From Silurus meridionalis (lineage: Eukaryota; Chordata; Actinopteri; Siluriformes; Siluridae), in the NCBI RefSeq assembly GCF_014805685.1, contig NC_060896.1, positions 20,446,777 through 20,510,776 of the forward strand: a stretch of DNA of 64,000 nt. The letters run 5' to 3'. The first letter of the stretch is position 1; every line of letters begins with the position of its first letter. This document shows, one piece after another, positions 1-12,133 of the stretch. The position numbers were made by a program, and so were the translations under genes. The notes beneath the pieces are model-generated. The model saw only the letters and a list, made by a program, of their open reading frames with translations. It did no database searches and had not been told where the DNA came from.

Positions 1-106
1 GGGTGGGTTGCTTTAGGAAGGGCATCCAGCGTAAAAACATGTGCCAAATCAAACATGCGGATGATACGCTGTGGCGACCCCAATGGGAGAAGCCGAAAGA
101 AAGTTT
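1..106 (+). mobile_element. RTE LINE remnant, 5' end fused to 3' end
   Basis: The first ~62 bases match the 5' region of the long RTE copy at 48405-51476 (shared GGAAGGGCATCCAGCGTAAA). The next ~40 bases match the 3' end of that copy (shared CTGTGGCGACCCC, then a GAAAG-rich tail). The whole ~3 kb coding interior is missing, and the join lies at a GCGGAT/GGATGAT microhomology. The left edge is cut by the window. It could be an ordinary deletion or a short non-autonomous, SINE-like RTE derivative; its compact structure favours the second. Confidence 0.7.
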
Positions 107-535
107 TAGAATATAATTTAAAAAGTTTATTCATTTTAGTAATTCAATACAAAAAGTGAAACTCATATTATATAGATTCCTCACACACAGACTAATATAT
201 TTTAAGAGTTTTTTAATTTTAATTTTAATTGAGTATAATGGTAATGGCAGTATATAAAAAAATATGAATGGTTTTCAGGCAGTTAAGAATACAGACACTG
301 TACATGTTCCAGAAATAAATAAAAAAAGCCTGAATATTTTTAATGTAAATATGTAATTTTCTTTTAACAAAATTGATCCCTTTTTTTGAGCATTACAAAT
401 ACAATCAGGTTAATAGTTCGAATTAAAAGTGTCAAACACTAAATTAAATAACAAATCTTTACTTGAATAATACAGATTTAATCAGACAATGGGCAAGAAT
501 GGACAGTGCCACTGACTAGTGCATTAAATAAATAA
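107..535. other. AT-rich intergenic DNA, nothing recognised
   Basis: No convincing coding potential or known repeat is seen. The sequence is dominated by A/T homopolymer runs. Confidence 0.6.
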
Positions 536-669
<134 letters not shown>

Positions 670-2281
670 AAGAAGCCTAACAAATTCAATCGGTCCCATC
701 TGTGAACATATTTGTATTCAAGCACTTGCCTGGCAATGGATAGTCACAATGTCATATGTCTTGCAAATGTATTTGCTCCATTTTCTGGCAAAGTGGCTGA
801 GATATGAGGGATTGGCCCTGATTTTCCCTGTCCTCTTATTCACCCTATATAAATAAAGATCTGGGAATAGGGGAAGCTGGCAGCCAATGATTTTCTCTGT
901 AGCTTATGCTTGGAGTGTGAAGTTGCAGATCCGAACCAAGTGGAGATGGAAGATGTTATTTAACTGTTTCAGTCATGGCTATGTGGAATAAGACCAAGAG
1001 TTTTGTGGCAGATTAAATTTCTTTAGCTGTCATACTGAGAAGAAATTCTACGGGGCCTTTTTGGTGATTGCATAAATGTTTCTGTCTCATTTGAGACAGC
1101 AGTCTGTGTTTCTGCTCTGTGGACCACTAACCATATTTTCCAGTTGAATGGTTAGTGGGAATTTCCTTCTGAGGTTTTTCTCCATGTTCAACTCAAGATT
1201 TGAGGATTATACTATGATAACAGAAGTGACGTTTCAGTATGTGGACTCAAATGACTATTTTAAGTCAACCCACCAGAGTGTGGTCATCTTCAATCCTTAC
1301 AGTACTGACTCAGTGACATGCTTTGCAGCACAGTCACTGGTGCATTATAAGTAAAATACTTACATATGCAACATGAACAATAGTTTTGTTCATGTTCTTC
1401 CATTGCTCTTTTGAGGAATTTGGAATCTAAGACTAACAATAAACGCGGCCTAATGCTTTCAATGTACTAAGATGGCTAAGAAGACCATTTGTTGCTCCAT
1501 GACTTTTGAATCAAAATCTTGGCCACTGATTTGCATTCATTACATATTTCTTATTTCTTAGTCTTTGCTAAATTGAATGTATTATTTAATTTTGTTCTTA
1601 ATTTACGTTATTCTTAAATTATATGCCAAAAAGTAGCTAAACTGCTAGTTAAAAACAAAAGTGCTAGCTTTGCCCACAGTAAAAACTTACTTACTATAAA
1701 CTTATATGATTAACATATTACACCACTACATCATGCCCCAAACCATTTTAGTTGGTGGAAATATTTTAAGGTTTGAGATGTCATTCATGTTTATTTGCAA
1801 TTGAGTGATTGATGACACACTTGGCTACACTCTATCCAGTTTGGAATAAAAAATCCTGTTCTTATGACACAAACACAGAGAGAGCACTAATTTGTGTTAA
1901 GGTTTTAATAGTTGTGCGATTAATGTATACACTTTGCAAAGCATTTAGGTGCCATATCTTAAGAACATTTTAGGGGAAGCCGTTCTTAAAGCAATCGACC
2001 CTCGACTGCTAAAAGGATAGAGAAACATTCATCTGCCTCAGGTGAATTCAAGAGTAGGTCAGGGATGATAATGAATATGAAAAATGAAATACAAAAGAAG
2101 GTGCCAGGACTGTACACATACTGAAGGATTGTAGTCCAGATCCAAATCTAAAAACCCATTATGTCTATCTGCAGACAAGGGGGAAACATAGAGGTGGAAT
2201 GTTGTTGGAAAGTTGAAAAGGATATCACTATTTCATTTTGTTTAGAATAGATGAAAGATACCAATTGGCTCTGTGCAAAAT
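670..2281. other. Unique-looking intergenic DNA
   Basis: I see no supported gene. A 68-codon open frame at 1148-1354 (+) resembles no family I know and has no visible partner exons or codon-use support. No transposon ends were recognised. Confidence 0.5.
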
Positions 2282-2352
2282 CGTCTCTAGGTTACGAACG
2301 TAAACCATAGTTCCCTGAGGGAATGAGACGCTGCGAGTTCCCGAAGGGGAAC
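2282..2352 (-). mobile_element. Ends-only DIRS relic (71 bp)
   Basis: It begins with the same CGTCTCTAGGTTACG terminus as the DIRS copy at 10196, including the GGTTAC/GTAAACC hairpin and TTCCCTGAGGGAATGAGACG. It then passes at GCTGCG directly into AGTTCCCGAAGGGGAAC, the opposite terminus seen at 21220-21236 and 12610-12628. Both extreme ends are therefore kept and everything between them is gone. Confidence 0.75.
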
Positions 2353-3313
2353 AACATAATCTTAAGTGTCTTCAAAGCACAATTTGATTGACAAATCTCA
2401 AAATCGAGAAGGTGTTAAGAACAACAAATACTTATTAATAATTAATTGAAATACAAAGTGATCCAAAGAGCAATAGCATCACAATAATGCAAACATAATT
2501 GCAGTTAATTTTTCTGTCCTGGCATCCTTTCCTTAATTTTTCAGGGCATAAAGCTAGCTTGTTAAGAGATATACTGTAAGTACAGGAAACAAGTTGGCAT
2601 AATCCATAACACAACATAACATTACATTGGATAATGCAATTATAAATTTATATATATTTTCATCAACCTAAGTGTCCTTTCAATTACCCACACACCTATT
2701 TTTACAGTTAAGTCAATTGGGTGTTTCCAGTCAAGGTTTCTCATGTAAAAAAAAAAGAAAAAAGAAAAAAAAAAACACTGGTGGACAGAAACCCCATATG
2801 TGTGGTGACATTACATTATCAGTTTAATACCATTTTTTCTGTCACACTCCACAGCTGATGTATTTCTCTCCACATTGACAAGGATGGTCCAACGGCACTT
2901 CTAAATGTCAAGACTTTCTGCCATAAATTTCAGAGAAGAGACAGTTTTGATAGTAGTGTTAAACCAAAGAGGACCAAAAGAAGCACTGGAATATGCCCCA
3001 GTTGTCCTCAGTTGCACTACACTATTGCATCTCTTTATTTTTGTAACAATACCTATTCTCTGTGTGCATATAGTCCTTCCAGTTGCAACTGAAATATAAA
3101 CAATCAAAAATCGCACATCATGCACTGAATATATTGAAATTGCATTTGTATCTAAGTTAATTGGACATTTCAAAGAGAAACGGCTATCTTTTTATAGAAA
3201 TGTTAAAATTAGCTTTTTCCCTTGGTCACATTTGAGAAGAAATTATTATTTTCTACAGAGAAAGTGCAGTAAGCTTTACCTAAAATGTTTAAAGTTACTG
3301 CACTCTATCCATC
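2353..3313. other. Intergenic DNA with an A-rich tract
   Basis: An A/AG-rich tract lies at about 2748-2776. Overlapping short open frames on both strands near 2900-3170 show no family resemblance and are not called as genes. Confidence 0.5.
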
Positions 3314-3439
3314 AGCGTTCCCAAAGTGTTCCAAACGCAGTGTCTCATTCCCTCAGGGAACTAGGGCTCCCTTGGGCCAGCCTCTCCGGTGGTGCTTGCC
3401 ATTTTCCCCTGACCTGCACACCGAGGTGTCCAGGTCCAG

Positions 3440-3830
3440 GGTGCGGCCTTTCTCAACCCACCCCGTCAGCCCCAAGACTGCGGTTTATTCCAATGTCCTG
3501 GGGCTTAGGGATTATGGCTATGGTGTCATGCCACTGGTTGAAGAGATGCTGGCACGCACACTATCTCTCACTGGGTGTGGCATCTTTCCTTAAACCCCCG
3601 ACATTCCACCCACCAGCCCTTGCGCACTACCTCGGCACTGGTGGGTAAGGCTTATGCCTCAGCAGGAGAGGGCGCTGGATGTCTGCACACCATTTCAGTG
3701 CTGCAGACATACCAAGCAGTCCTGCTGCGAGAGCTGGATCTGGGAGACCCCTTGGGCGGCCAGTTCTCCGAGATCTGCCGTACAGCAAAAACAAAAGAGA
3801 CCACTAAAGCCATTGGCTAAGGCCGACCTG
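3440..3830 (+). pseudogene. DIRS gag-like region, copy B
   Basis: Spread over two frames, the translation gives GLRDYGYGVMPLVEEMLAR and, further on, LLRELDLGDPLG, both closely matched in copy E at 40450-40690. DIRS gag proteins are poorly conserved and presumably package element RNA; the assignment rests on position upstream of RT and on similarity between copies. At least one frameshift lies near 3590. Confidence 0.6.
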
Positions 3831-3989
3831 TGGAGGGATGACCGGAGGGCGTGTAGCACCACATCTTTCGGTGCTCGTTTCCCTATGGCCCCTTCAGAGA
3901 CCTGGCTCTTTAACCCTGCCACAAAATGTGTTTTAGGGAACGACCAGCTCTAGCAAGCTCTCCCTCCTTGGGTTCCACCTGGCATTGCT

Positions 3990-5260
3990 GTGGACCAGGA
4001 GGTTTTGTCTCTAAAGTCGTGTCAGGGCACTGTCCCGGCTCTAGACACACCAGAGGTCAGTTTTAAGAGACTGATACTCCCTAAGGGTACACCTGGCAGC
4101 CTGGATGCCTCTTCCAAACATGTCCCGGTGGGTCCTGCACACTGTAGAGCAAGGCTAAACGATTCAGTTTGGGTCTCGTCTGCCAGAACCCAGATGCTCT
4201 GAACAGATCCTATGACTGGTTTGTCATGGTAGATTTGAAGGATGCATATTTTCATGTAGCTATCCTCCCTTCTCACAGGAAGTTCCTGAGGTTTGCTTTT
4301 GGGGGTCAAAGCGTAGCAACATCAGGTCCTTCCGATCGGCCTTCCCTTGTCACCTACGAAGTATATTTCAATTATATCAACTATTGGTTGATATTAGCTC
4401 GATCAGAGCAGTTAGCTGTCCGGCATCAAAATGTCGTTTTCGCTCATGCGAAGAAACTAGTGTTTCGACTAAAATGCCGGGAAGAGTGTGCTTTCTCCAT
4501 CACAAAGAACCACCTATCTCGGCATCATATGGGATTTGATGACTTTGCATGTGTAGCTTTCTTCTGCCCACATTGCATCCATCCTTATAGCGGTCAGGAA
4601 GGTCAGAGAAAGGCAGTCACTCACTGTCAGGCATTTTCAGAGACTGCTCAGGTTCATGGCAGCAGTGTCCAATGTCATTCCACTTGGCCTGCTGAACATG
4701 AGACCCGTTCAGTGGTGGCACAGAGCCCAGGGATTCTCTCGGCGGGGCAATCCCCTCCGCACGATAAAGGTCACACGGCAATGCCTACATGCCTTAGATA
4801 CATGGAGAGATCCTGGGTTCTTTCCCAAAGGCCCCATGTTAGGAGTTCCCAGTCATCACACAGTGCTAACGACAGGTGCGTCCCTCACGGAATGGGGAGC
4901 GGTCACGAGTGGCCACACTTCGCATGGTCTATGGGAGAATCTCTAACTGCAGTGGCACATCTATTGCTTAGAAATGCTGGCCGTGCTTCCTCCTGGACCT
5001 CAGAGGCCATTATGTGTTGATCCACTCAGACAACACCTCGGTGGTCTCATATATCAACCACCAGGGGATTTGCGCTCGCGCCCCCTGTACAGTCTGCCGT
5101 GCCAGATCCTCATGTGGGACCAGGGGAAGCTCCTCTTTTTCAAAGCAGCTTACATCTCAGGCCATTTGAACAAAGCAGCAGACATCCTGTTGGGACAAGG
5201 GTCCAAGCCCGGGGAGTGGCTCCTCCACCCTCAGATTTGGGAGTAATTCGGCAAAGCCCA
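3990..5260 (+). pseudogene. DIRS reverse transcriptase/RNase H, copy B (inactive)
   Basis: RT motif A is clear at about 4228-4260 (LKDAYFHVAI, with the metal-binding Asp). The catalytic box that reads YIDD in copy A is YINY here (4373-4384), so both aspartates are lost. Sequence matching the RT connection follows (CREECAFSITKNHLS). The RNase H region lies at 4950-5250 in another frame and ends in an ISGHLNKAAD motif typical of DIRS RNase H. Frameshifts near 4650 and 4970 rule out a working protein. The role in an intact element would be copying RNA into DNA in cytoplasm or nucleus. Confidence 0.8.
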
Positions 5261-5499
5261 AGTAGATCTGTTTGTGTCTTTAGAGACGTCGCACTGTCCC
5301 CTGTGGTTTTCCCTATATCCACCAGCCCCACTGGGACACAACTGGCACAACTGAGGCCGAGGCTGCGCCTTTATGCCTTTTTCCCCATCATGCTGCTTCC
5401 GGGAGTTCTGGAAAGAATTCGCCGGGACGAAGTCCATCTCCTCCTGGTAGCCCTGCGGTGGCCAGGCCGTCCGTGGTACACGGACTTGGTGGCCCTCCT

Positions 5500-5700
5500 T
5501 GAACAGCCTCCATGGGAGATTCCTGTGAGGAGGGATCTCCTCTCTCCATCAGGGGGCAGTCCACTGCCCAGTTGGTTCAATGCTGGAGTTTCTGCAGGAG
5601 CAGTTCGCAAAAAGGGTTGGCTCCATCCACCATTAAAGTCTACGCGTTCACCATTTCGGCATATCACGCCTCCGGGGCAGAGACCCACTTCTGACACGTT
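5500..5700 (+). pseudogene. DIRS tyrosine recombinase, N-terminal fragment, copy B
   Basis: The frame at 5512-5694 contains QLVQCWSFCRSSSQKGLAPS and IKVYAFTISAYH, matching the core-binding region of the recombinase in copy A (KGLAPSTLKVY). Everything with the catalytic Arg, His and Tyr residues is missing, so it cannot recombine DNA. Confidence 0.65.
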
Positions 5701-7209
5701 TTCTCCACGGCTCCTCATGGTTCTTCGGTTTCCTCCAAAAAACATGCCTACAGTTTATGTACATTTGTTAAATAAAAATCTCCCTTCATGTAAAAGAGTG
5801 AGTCAGTGTGTGTATGCCTAATGCTGAATCCCATCTGGGGTGTAATCCCACCTCATGCCCAGTGTTTTCTGGATAAACTATGGATCAACTGTGAAGCTGA
5901 CAAGGATAAAACACTAATTGAGAGAATTGAGAGAAATTGAAGAGAACTATTATACTGAATTTACTTGATTTAAACGAGAACATAATTTCCACATTTATAA
6001 AGTCTTGCATGAACAATTATTTGCAAAATTAGTAAAGTAACTTAAAAGCCAAAAAATATATATGATTTTTATATTTTTTAGAGATAATAATTAGTTTAAT
6101 TAAATCAAGTGTTGTAAATTCAGTATATCACATACATATTGTGCTGTATATATCTTATGTATGCTTGTGTGTCATTGCTGTGTTTATGTATGTATTAATA
6201 TTATGTTTGAGTGTTTGTTTCTTTTGTTCTATCATCTAATAGAAAATATATGGTTTAAGTAAATCTCTACGTCATGCACTATATTACTTGAGATAAGCAA
6301 AGTTGACTTTGCACCTGGGGGAACCATTCTTCCTCACTGGTACCCAGGCATTTTCCAGATAAGTTTTTTTTTTTTAGTTTGCTTCTGGCCTGGGGGGTGT
6401 TTACTTATTTTGCACATAGACCACAATTATTTTGGCCTAGAAGCAGCATGCACTTCAAGAGACCAATTCGAAAAAATAAAAAAAATAAAAAGTTAGGCAC
6501 AGTTCAGAACTTTAGGGAGAGGAAAAAAAAAATTCTCAACTTTCTAAAACTTTGATATATTAAATTAATTCCAAATACTATATGAGTTTAGCGATTTACT
6601 GAATATAAGTGCTGTATAATCTTGGCATGTGAGAGTGTGAAGGAAAAAATGGGGGATTTCAACTGAGCTCTATGTTTGCATTTATTCACACTGTGCTGTT
6701 CAGGAAACTTCAAAAACACAACAAAAACAAAGCTGTAAATAAAACACAGTTGCTGTGTGGGGAGGTTCAGTTTTACGCTCTGTGTATGTGTGGTTTTGTG
6801 TGGGTGCTGCACAAATCCACCAGCTCAGCCTCTCTCTCTCTCTATCTCTAGTTATGGCATTTACTACAGACACAAGTTAACTGCACATAATAAGGCACAG
6901 GTTTTGGCAGACATGACCAAACCAAAATAAACTTGGACATGGAGCACACGGAGCTTGTTACTATAGGAATGATAGTAAGGGGGTATCTGTAACAGTTTCA
7001 GAGAGGAACTTAGAAATTGGAAAGTCAGTGCAGTGAAGTAATGAGAAGTGTGGCTGATTACACACTACATTCTATGTAGTAAACTTTAAGCAATTAGCAG
7101 CAACTAGTTTTGCATGTGATATTGCTTGTCTTCCAAAACTTAGAGCAAATCAGCACCATGTGGTGTTGTAGATGTGTAGACACAACTGGGCTACAGGAAG
7201 CCTTGACGT
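5701..7209. other. AT-rich intergenic DNA
   Basis: Only short homopolymers (T-run near 6365) and a CT-rich run near 6830-6850 stand out. No gene or element is supported. Confidence 0.5.
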
Positions 7210-7228
7210 ACACATACTCACACTCACA

Positions 7229-7266
<38 letters not shown>
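7210..7266 (+). repeat. (CA)n microsatellite
   Basis: CACT-interrupted start, then an essentially pure CA run. Confidence 0.95.
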
Positions 7267-7268
<2 letters not shown>

Positions 7269-8709
7269 TTTTGGAATGTGGCTGTGGGGATTTATTTTAG
7301 ATGCTTTTGATAACTTTAATGTGTTTTTCCTGTTGTAGAGGCTTAGCAACAATATTTGATATCTTGTTGGTAAACCTCCTATATTTACTCTGGTAAACGC
7401 TTCTCCAGGAGGAATCTAGTCATCTGAAGGGGCTGTGAAGGGTTTTTTCTGCCTATGGGAAAAAAAATATAATAATATGTGTCATCCAACACATTTGTTT
7501 AATAATGTTTTCCAGGCTCTTCCTAAATAATTGATTAGCCTACATTTAATGTTTTATATTCCATTTGGATATTTTAATGATTTACTTATTATACTGTAAG
7601 TATTTTTCATCCCAATGATGACTTGCTTCCCTGACAGCTAACAGCTCATTTTACTAATAGATATAAAGATATTAGCAACAAATTATTAATGCAAACACAC
7701 CCATTTGAAATCATTTTGACACATTCCTCTATTGACTTGTAAGGAAAATAATAACACACACCTGTCCATTGAACAACTCCAAATGCCAGCTAACTTCCCA
7801 GTTATTTTTTGTTCCTTTTAAAAATGGTGGGCAACACATAGAAAAGTGCTATGATTCCTTTACTGTACACCACTCTGGATTTCAATAGTTCTACCATACT
7901 GTACTGAATATAAAACCTTGGTAATCAAGGTTTGGCATAGAACACAAAGTCCCAGGTGGAACAAAACATTTCACATGAGTCTCAGATTAACTATGCTGAC
8001 AAGCTTTTATATTACATTTATGAACTCTGGAAGGCTGGATTTGTTAATCACAAACTGCAATTGTAAAAATACAAAGTATATTATTCTGTGCATAGTGCTT
8101 TCATTAACAGCAATGAGAGCAAATGGCATAATTGCCTCTACATATTTCATTCTAACATAAAGATTTTTATTTCATTGATCGTTACTTGATTCATACATTA
8201 TGTTAACATATTGGGATTTCTTTTTTATTTTCAACATTAGTACACATTATGCATTCTGCCTCTTTACACACATACATCTTTCCCTGTTTATGTATTAAAT
8301 GGTTTTACAAACTAGAGCTTAGTTCTCAGCTAAAACAATAGTTATATTTTTGATGTACAATATATTTGTAGCTTGAAGAATATGCAAGAAATAGGTGTTT
8401 TTCCAATTTCTATGCTATTTTCTGTTCCTTAAATATGTGTCAAAAGTATAGATAACAATTAGTCATTTGATTTTCATTAAAATTATACATTTCGATTTAA
8501 ACTTTTAAGTCTATAATTTTTATCAATTTATAGTTTAGCTATAAAATAAAAGGGTGATTTTTGTGGGGTTTCATCTTTATTTTCATCTTCTTTTTTTTCT
8601 TTTATTCAGAAGATCATGAACATATTTAATGCTATTGTTACCTCCCAAAAAATATCGATTATGTATCAATTCTCAAAGCAGGAACTTTTGCATAAACTTT
8701 TTTATAATG

Positions 8710-8715
<6 letters not shown>
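7267..8715. other. AT-rich intergenic DNA
   Basis: Nothing supported. The short open frames have no recognisable motifs. Confidence 0.5.

Positions 8716-8786
<71 letters not shown>
8716..8786 (+). repeat. (TA)n microsatellite
   Basis: A pure TA run of about 35 units; both strands translate to alternating Tyr/Ile. Confidence 0.95.
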
Positions 8787-8788
<2 letters not shown>

Positions 8789-10056
8789 GATAGCTGATTA
8801 TTTTATGTTCCTTGAAAATCTCATATTTGATATATTGAACCATTGTTGCATCCTTTTTTTCTTTTGCAGCATGTGCCAATGCTTTTGCAGTTTCAAAAGC
8901 ATGCATGATGACTGTCATCACTTGCTAAAAGCCTGCTTTGCCATTTTGTGTGAATTTTCAATTGTTTTAAGATGGAATTGTCTCGTGAAGCCTCTTCGCT
9001 CTCTGACAATAGCACATAATCTGCCTGGTAAATATTGTTTGTGTTTTGAAACAAATAAAAATTGAGGCAAACGGTTACAATCCCAGCACGATGTGCTGTA
9101 ATACATTCCACAGCGTCTTGTTGCTGTATCATTACCTATTCAACCATTTGAGATAGGAATTATTATGTTTGACTTTATGGGTGCATGCAGCATTATCATG
9201 TTTTGTCTAATCTAGTGTGGAATGATAAATTAAAATGTAATAACAGTGTACCTGTTATGACTTTCTGCAATTTTCATTATCTGCAAATTCTATCACTAGA
9301 AAAATGCTAGCTTTAGTTAATGAACAAATTGTTCATAATTTACCGCTGTTTTCTTTTTGTGTTTGGGTGGACAGGGGGCAGGAATTTTTTTTTTTTTTTT
9401 TTTATGGTAACGGTTTAAAGGTAACAATAAGTAAGTTAAAGGTAATCCTACTTTGCTGTTGCAGTCATACAGCCCACTGTGATGTACCACACTAGAATGA
9501 ACATTCAACACAGAGATTGCCTATACAAAGCATGTTTTTGTTTGTCTCGTATGAAAGCATGAAAACATTTGTAAGAGATTTTTGCTTTTAAGCTGAAACT
9601 GCTTTTAGGAAACCACAGGTAACCAATGTATTTAATTTCTGAAATGTAAAATATCACTCTGAACCCTCAGATCACTAGAATTTAAAGGATTATTCTCAGC
9701 ATAGTACACTCATTGCATTCAGATTGTGTAAGTAGGATAAATTATAGGATGACAAAAGTCCAGTAAAATATGACTATTTTTGGTATGACAAAGTATAATT
9801 TTCCACTGACATTAAAAGCAATATAGTACTGCAGCAGCAGACTGAAGCCTTGGTTATTTGCTTAAGGTGTTTGCTAGAATATTGTTTAAACATTTGGCAA
9901 GGGGATTGCTCTGAGGCTTCATTTCTTTAAAAAAAATACAAATAAATGGGTAGAAATTTTGATTTTTGCTTCTTTAAAGCAAAATGATTAAAGTTCACAG
10001 CATATGTTAGGATACATAAAGGAATGAGACAAATGTTTCTTTTATAGTGTAACAAT
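8787..10056. other. Intergenic DNA
   Basis: A T-run lies at about 9387-9403. A pyrimidine-rich stretch ending in TTTTGCAG near 8870 resembles a splice acceptor, but no coding exon can be supported after it. Confidence 0.45.
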
Positions 10057-10166
10057 AAATTGAGTTGCCATTACTAAGGTATTGCACAGTCAGTAACCCA
10101 GTTCCACTGCAATTAATGGGTTGCCAGTACTGATTGTGCAATACAACAGTAATGGCAACCTAATTT
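10057..10166. repeat. ~110-bp foldback (inverted repeat)
   Basis: The left arm (10057-10100, containing GTTGCCATTACT and TATTGCACAGTCAGTA) is the imperfect reverse complement of the right arm (10116-10166, containing AGTACTGATTGTGCAATA and AGTAATGGCAAC). The arms are separated by about 15 bases. It could be a small MITE or foldback element. It ends 30 bp before DIRS copy A, but I see no sign that it belongs to it. Confidence 0.75.
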
Positions 10167-10437
10167 ACAGTTACATGAAGAAACAAAAAAAAAAACGTCT
10201 CTAGGTTACGTATGTAACCCTAGTTCCCTGAGGGAATGAGACGCTGCGTCGAAACACTTTGGGAACGCGCCTGAGTGTTCATGCTCTGAATAACATGTGT
10301 AATCAGTCAAAAATTAGACGCTGGCCATCACCGATGAGGTGACCTCACGACCAGGAGTATAAAACACATATGAGAGAAGCCAGCGGCAGCTTCTGTAAGG
10401 GAGAAGGAAGTGCTGCAGGGATGCCGGAGGTGTGGCA

Positions 10438-10515
10438 CACATACGTAACCTAAAAACGTTCCCTTTCAAGAACTTAAGCTGCGTCTAAACGCTTTGGGAA
10501 CGAGTGTCCAATCAC
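10438..10515 (-). repeat. DIRS internal complementary region, copy A
   Basis: CACATACGTAACCT is the inverse of the left terminus, and TTCCCTTTCAAGAACTTAAG followed by GCTGCGTCTAAACGCTTTGGGAA is the inverse of the right terminus. In the DIRS family this arrangement allows terminal sequence to be restored and circles to form during replication. The equivalent region in copy D is at 27580-27668. Confidence 0.75.
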
Positions 10516-10830
10516 GCCAGACTGACCAGTCCATGCCCAGTGTGTATGTGAACACAGCTAGAGGAGGACCTGAGGGGCCAGGAGTGGCACTGCAGTCCAG
10601 GTTATAGAACCGCACAAAGGTCAGTGGGGCGGACCAACCCGCAGCGTCACATATGTCTTGAAGGGGGACTCCAGAGGACCAAGACTTAGAGGCAGCCACA
10701 CTCCGGGTGGAGTTAGCTCTGACCCCGAAGGGAGCGGGGACACCAGAGGACTCATAAGATGACCTGATAGCGTCAACGATCCACCTGCTCAGAGTCTGCT
10801 TATTAGCAGGCAGGCCTCTCTTGGGAGCAG
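10466..10830 (-). pseudogene. DIRS tyrosine recombinase, catalytic C-terminus, copy A
   Basis: The minus-strand translation contains LSRWIVDAIRSSYESSG, then RANSTRSVAASKSWS, AAGWSAPLTF and VRFYNLD. In this family the first box normally reads H-x-x-R; here the His is Asn while the Arg is kept. The nucleophile-bearing RFYNLD box is intact. The recombinase would insert circular cDNA into the genome without making target duplications. It is out of frame with the upstream part. Confidence 0.8.
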
Positions 10831-12133
10831 ACGAACAGCTGATGGGACCTTCTCCAAGGACCCGTCCTGTGGACGTAAGTGTCCAGTGCACGCACCGGGC
10901 AGAGCCGGTTGAGCTTCTCCTGGTCTGGGGCCTGGAATGGAGGAGGATAGAATGCCTGTTGTCTAACAGGCCGTGGGACGACCAAGGGCACCTTGGGGAT
11001 GTAACCCGTATGGGGGTAAAGGAGGGCACCAGCCATACCTGGGGTAAACTCCAGGAAGGAGGGGGCCACAGACAAGGCCTGCAGGTCCCCTACTCTTTTT
11101 ATAGAGCAGATAGCCAACAAGAACACGGTTTTGTAGACTTTGAGGGTGGATGGAGCCAACCCCTTGGCGAACTGTCCCTGGAGAAAATCCAGCACTGAAC
11201 CAACTGGGCAGTGGACTGGATCCAGCTGGTGGTGCTCACACCATGAGCAGAACAGATGCCACCTGGCGGCATATGACCTCCTCGTGGAGGGAGCTCTGGA
11301 GTGGAGAATCGGTGGAGAGACCAGAACCTCGGAGACCAGAACCTCGGAGCCGTGCCCCCTCAGGGGCCACAGCCACAGCCTCCACAGCTCTGGGCGGGGG
11401 TGAAATACGGCACCCCCTAGCTGAGAAATGAGGTCCCTCCTCAGAGGAATCTCCCACGGAGGGTGCTCGTAGAGAGCCACCATGTCCGCGAACCATGGTT
11501 TGCACGGCCACCAGCGCGACGGGGGGGAAAGCGTACAGACACACCCTTGGCCACGCTGGGGGCTAGAGGCGTAAGGGAGAACCAGAACCAGAGGGGACAG
11601 TGCGACGTCTGCTGCCTCGTTCAACCGGCCTGGGATGTAAACCGCCCTTACAGAGAGGAGTTTCCCCTGGGCCAAAAGGAGGACCTGGTGTGCTAGCCTG
11701 CACAGGGGGTTGATGTAAGAGACCACCGAAGTGTTGTCCGTACGGACCAACACGTGGTGACCTCTGAGGTCTGAGAGGAAATGCTTTAGTGTTAGAAGCA
11801 CGGCCAGTATCTCTAGGCAATTGATGTGCCACAGTAGATGGGGCCCCTCCCACAGACCTCTGGCGGAGCGACCACTCATGACCGCTCCCCACCCCGTGAG
11901 GGACGCAGTCGTCGTTAGCATTAGGCAACGACCGGGGACTCCCAGCACAGGGCCTAGAGATAGGAACCGGGGATCTCTCCAAACATCTAAGGCATGTAGG
12001 CATCGCCGCGTGACCTTGACGGTGTATAGGGGACTGCGTCTTCGTGAGAACCTGCGGGCCCTGAGCCACCACTGAAGGGGCCTCATGTACAGCAGGCCAA
12101 GTGGAATCACACTGGACGCAGCTGCCATAAGCC
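10803..12133 (-). pseudogene. DIRS RNase H plus recombinase N-terminus, copy A
   Basis: One long minus-strand frame runs from the end of RT (FTVKQFQKLLGLMAA) through RNase H (VRTDNTSVVSYI with a catalytic Asp; IPGRLNEAAD) into the recombinase (STRRSYAARWHLFCSWCEHH, KGLAPSTLKVYK, SIKRVGDLQALS with the first catalytic Arg). The step from LKVY straight to KTVFLLAICSIKRVGD suggests an in-frame deletion of part of the recombinase N-terminal domain. The same frame upstream of 12133 is not RT: RT lies in a different frame because of a 38-bp duplication. Confidence 0.8.

Larger units (their letters stand above)
3314..5700 (+). mobile_element. DIRS-type tyrosine-recombinase retrotransposon, copy B (degenerate)
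   Basis: Order on the plus strand is terminal-repeat piece, gag-like region, reverse transcriptase, RNase H, then the N-terminal part of a tyrosine recombinase. The left boundary (GCGTTCCCAAAGTG to about 3370) is an inverted piece of the family's 3' terminal repeat rather than a clean 5' repeat, so the 5' end is rearranged. The element stops inside the recombinase near 5700; the internal complementary region and 3' terminal repeat are absent. Frames change repeatedly. It is related to copies A (10196-12628), D (26793-33386) and E (39790-41090). Confidence 0.85.

Noticed and set aside
8840..9065. Host exon after a splice-acceptor-like tract (TTTTGCAG)
   Set aside because: The following frame gives no recognisable protein and lies beside a TA microsatellite; pyrimidine tracts are common in this AT-rich DNA.
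10821..11700. Plus-strand open frames opposite the DIRS recombinase and RNase H
   Set aside because: Antisense shadows: the minus strand carries all recognisable motifs.
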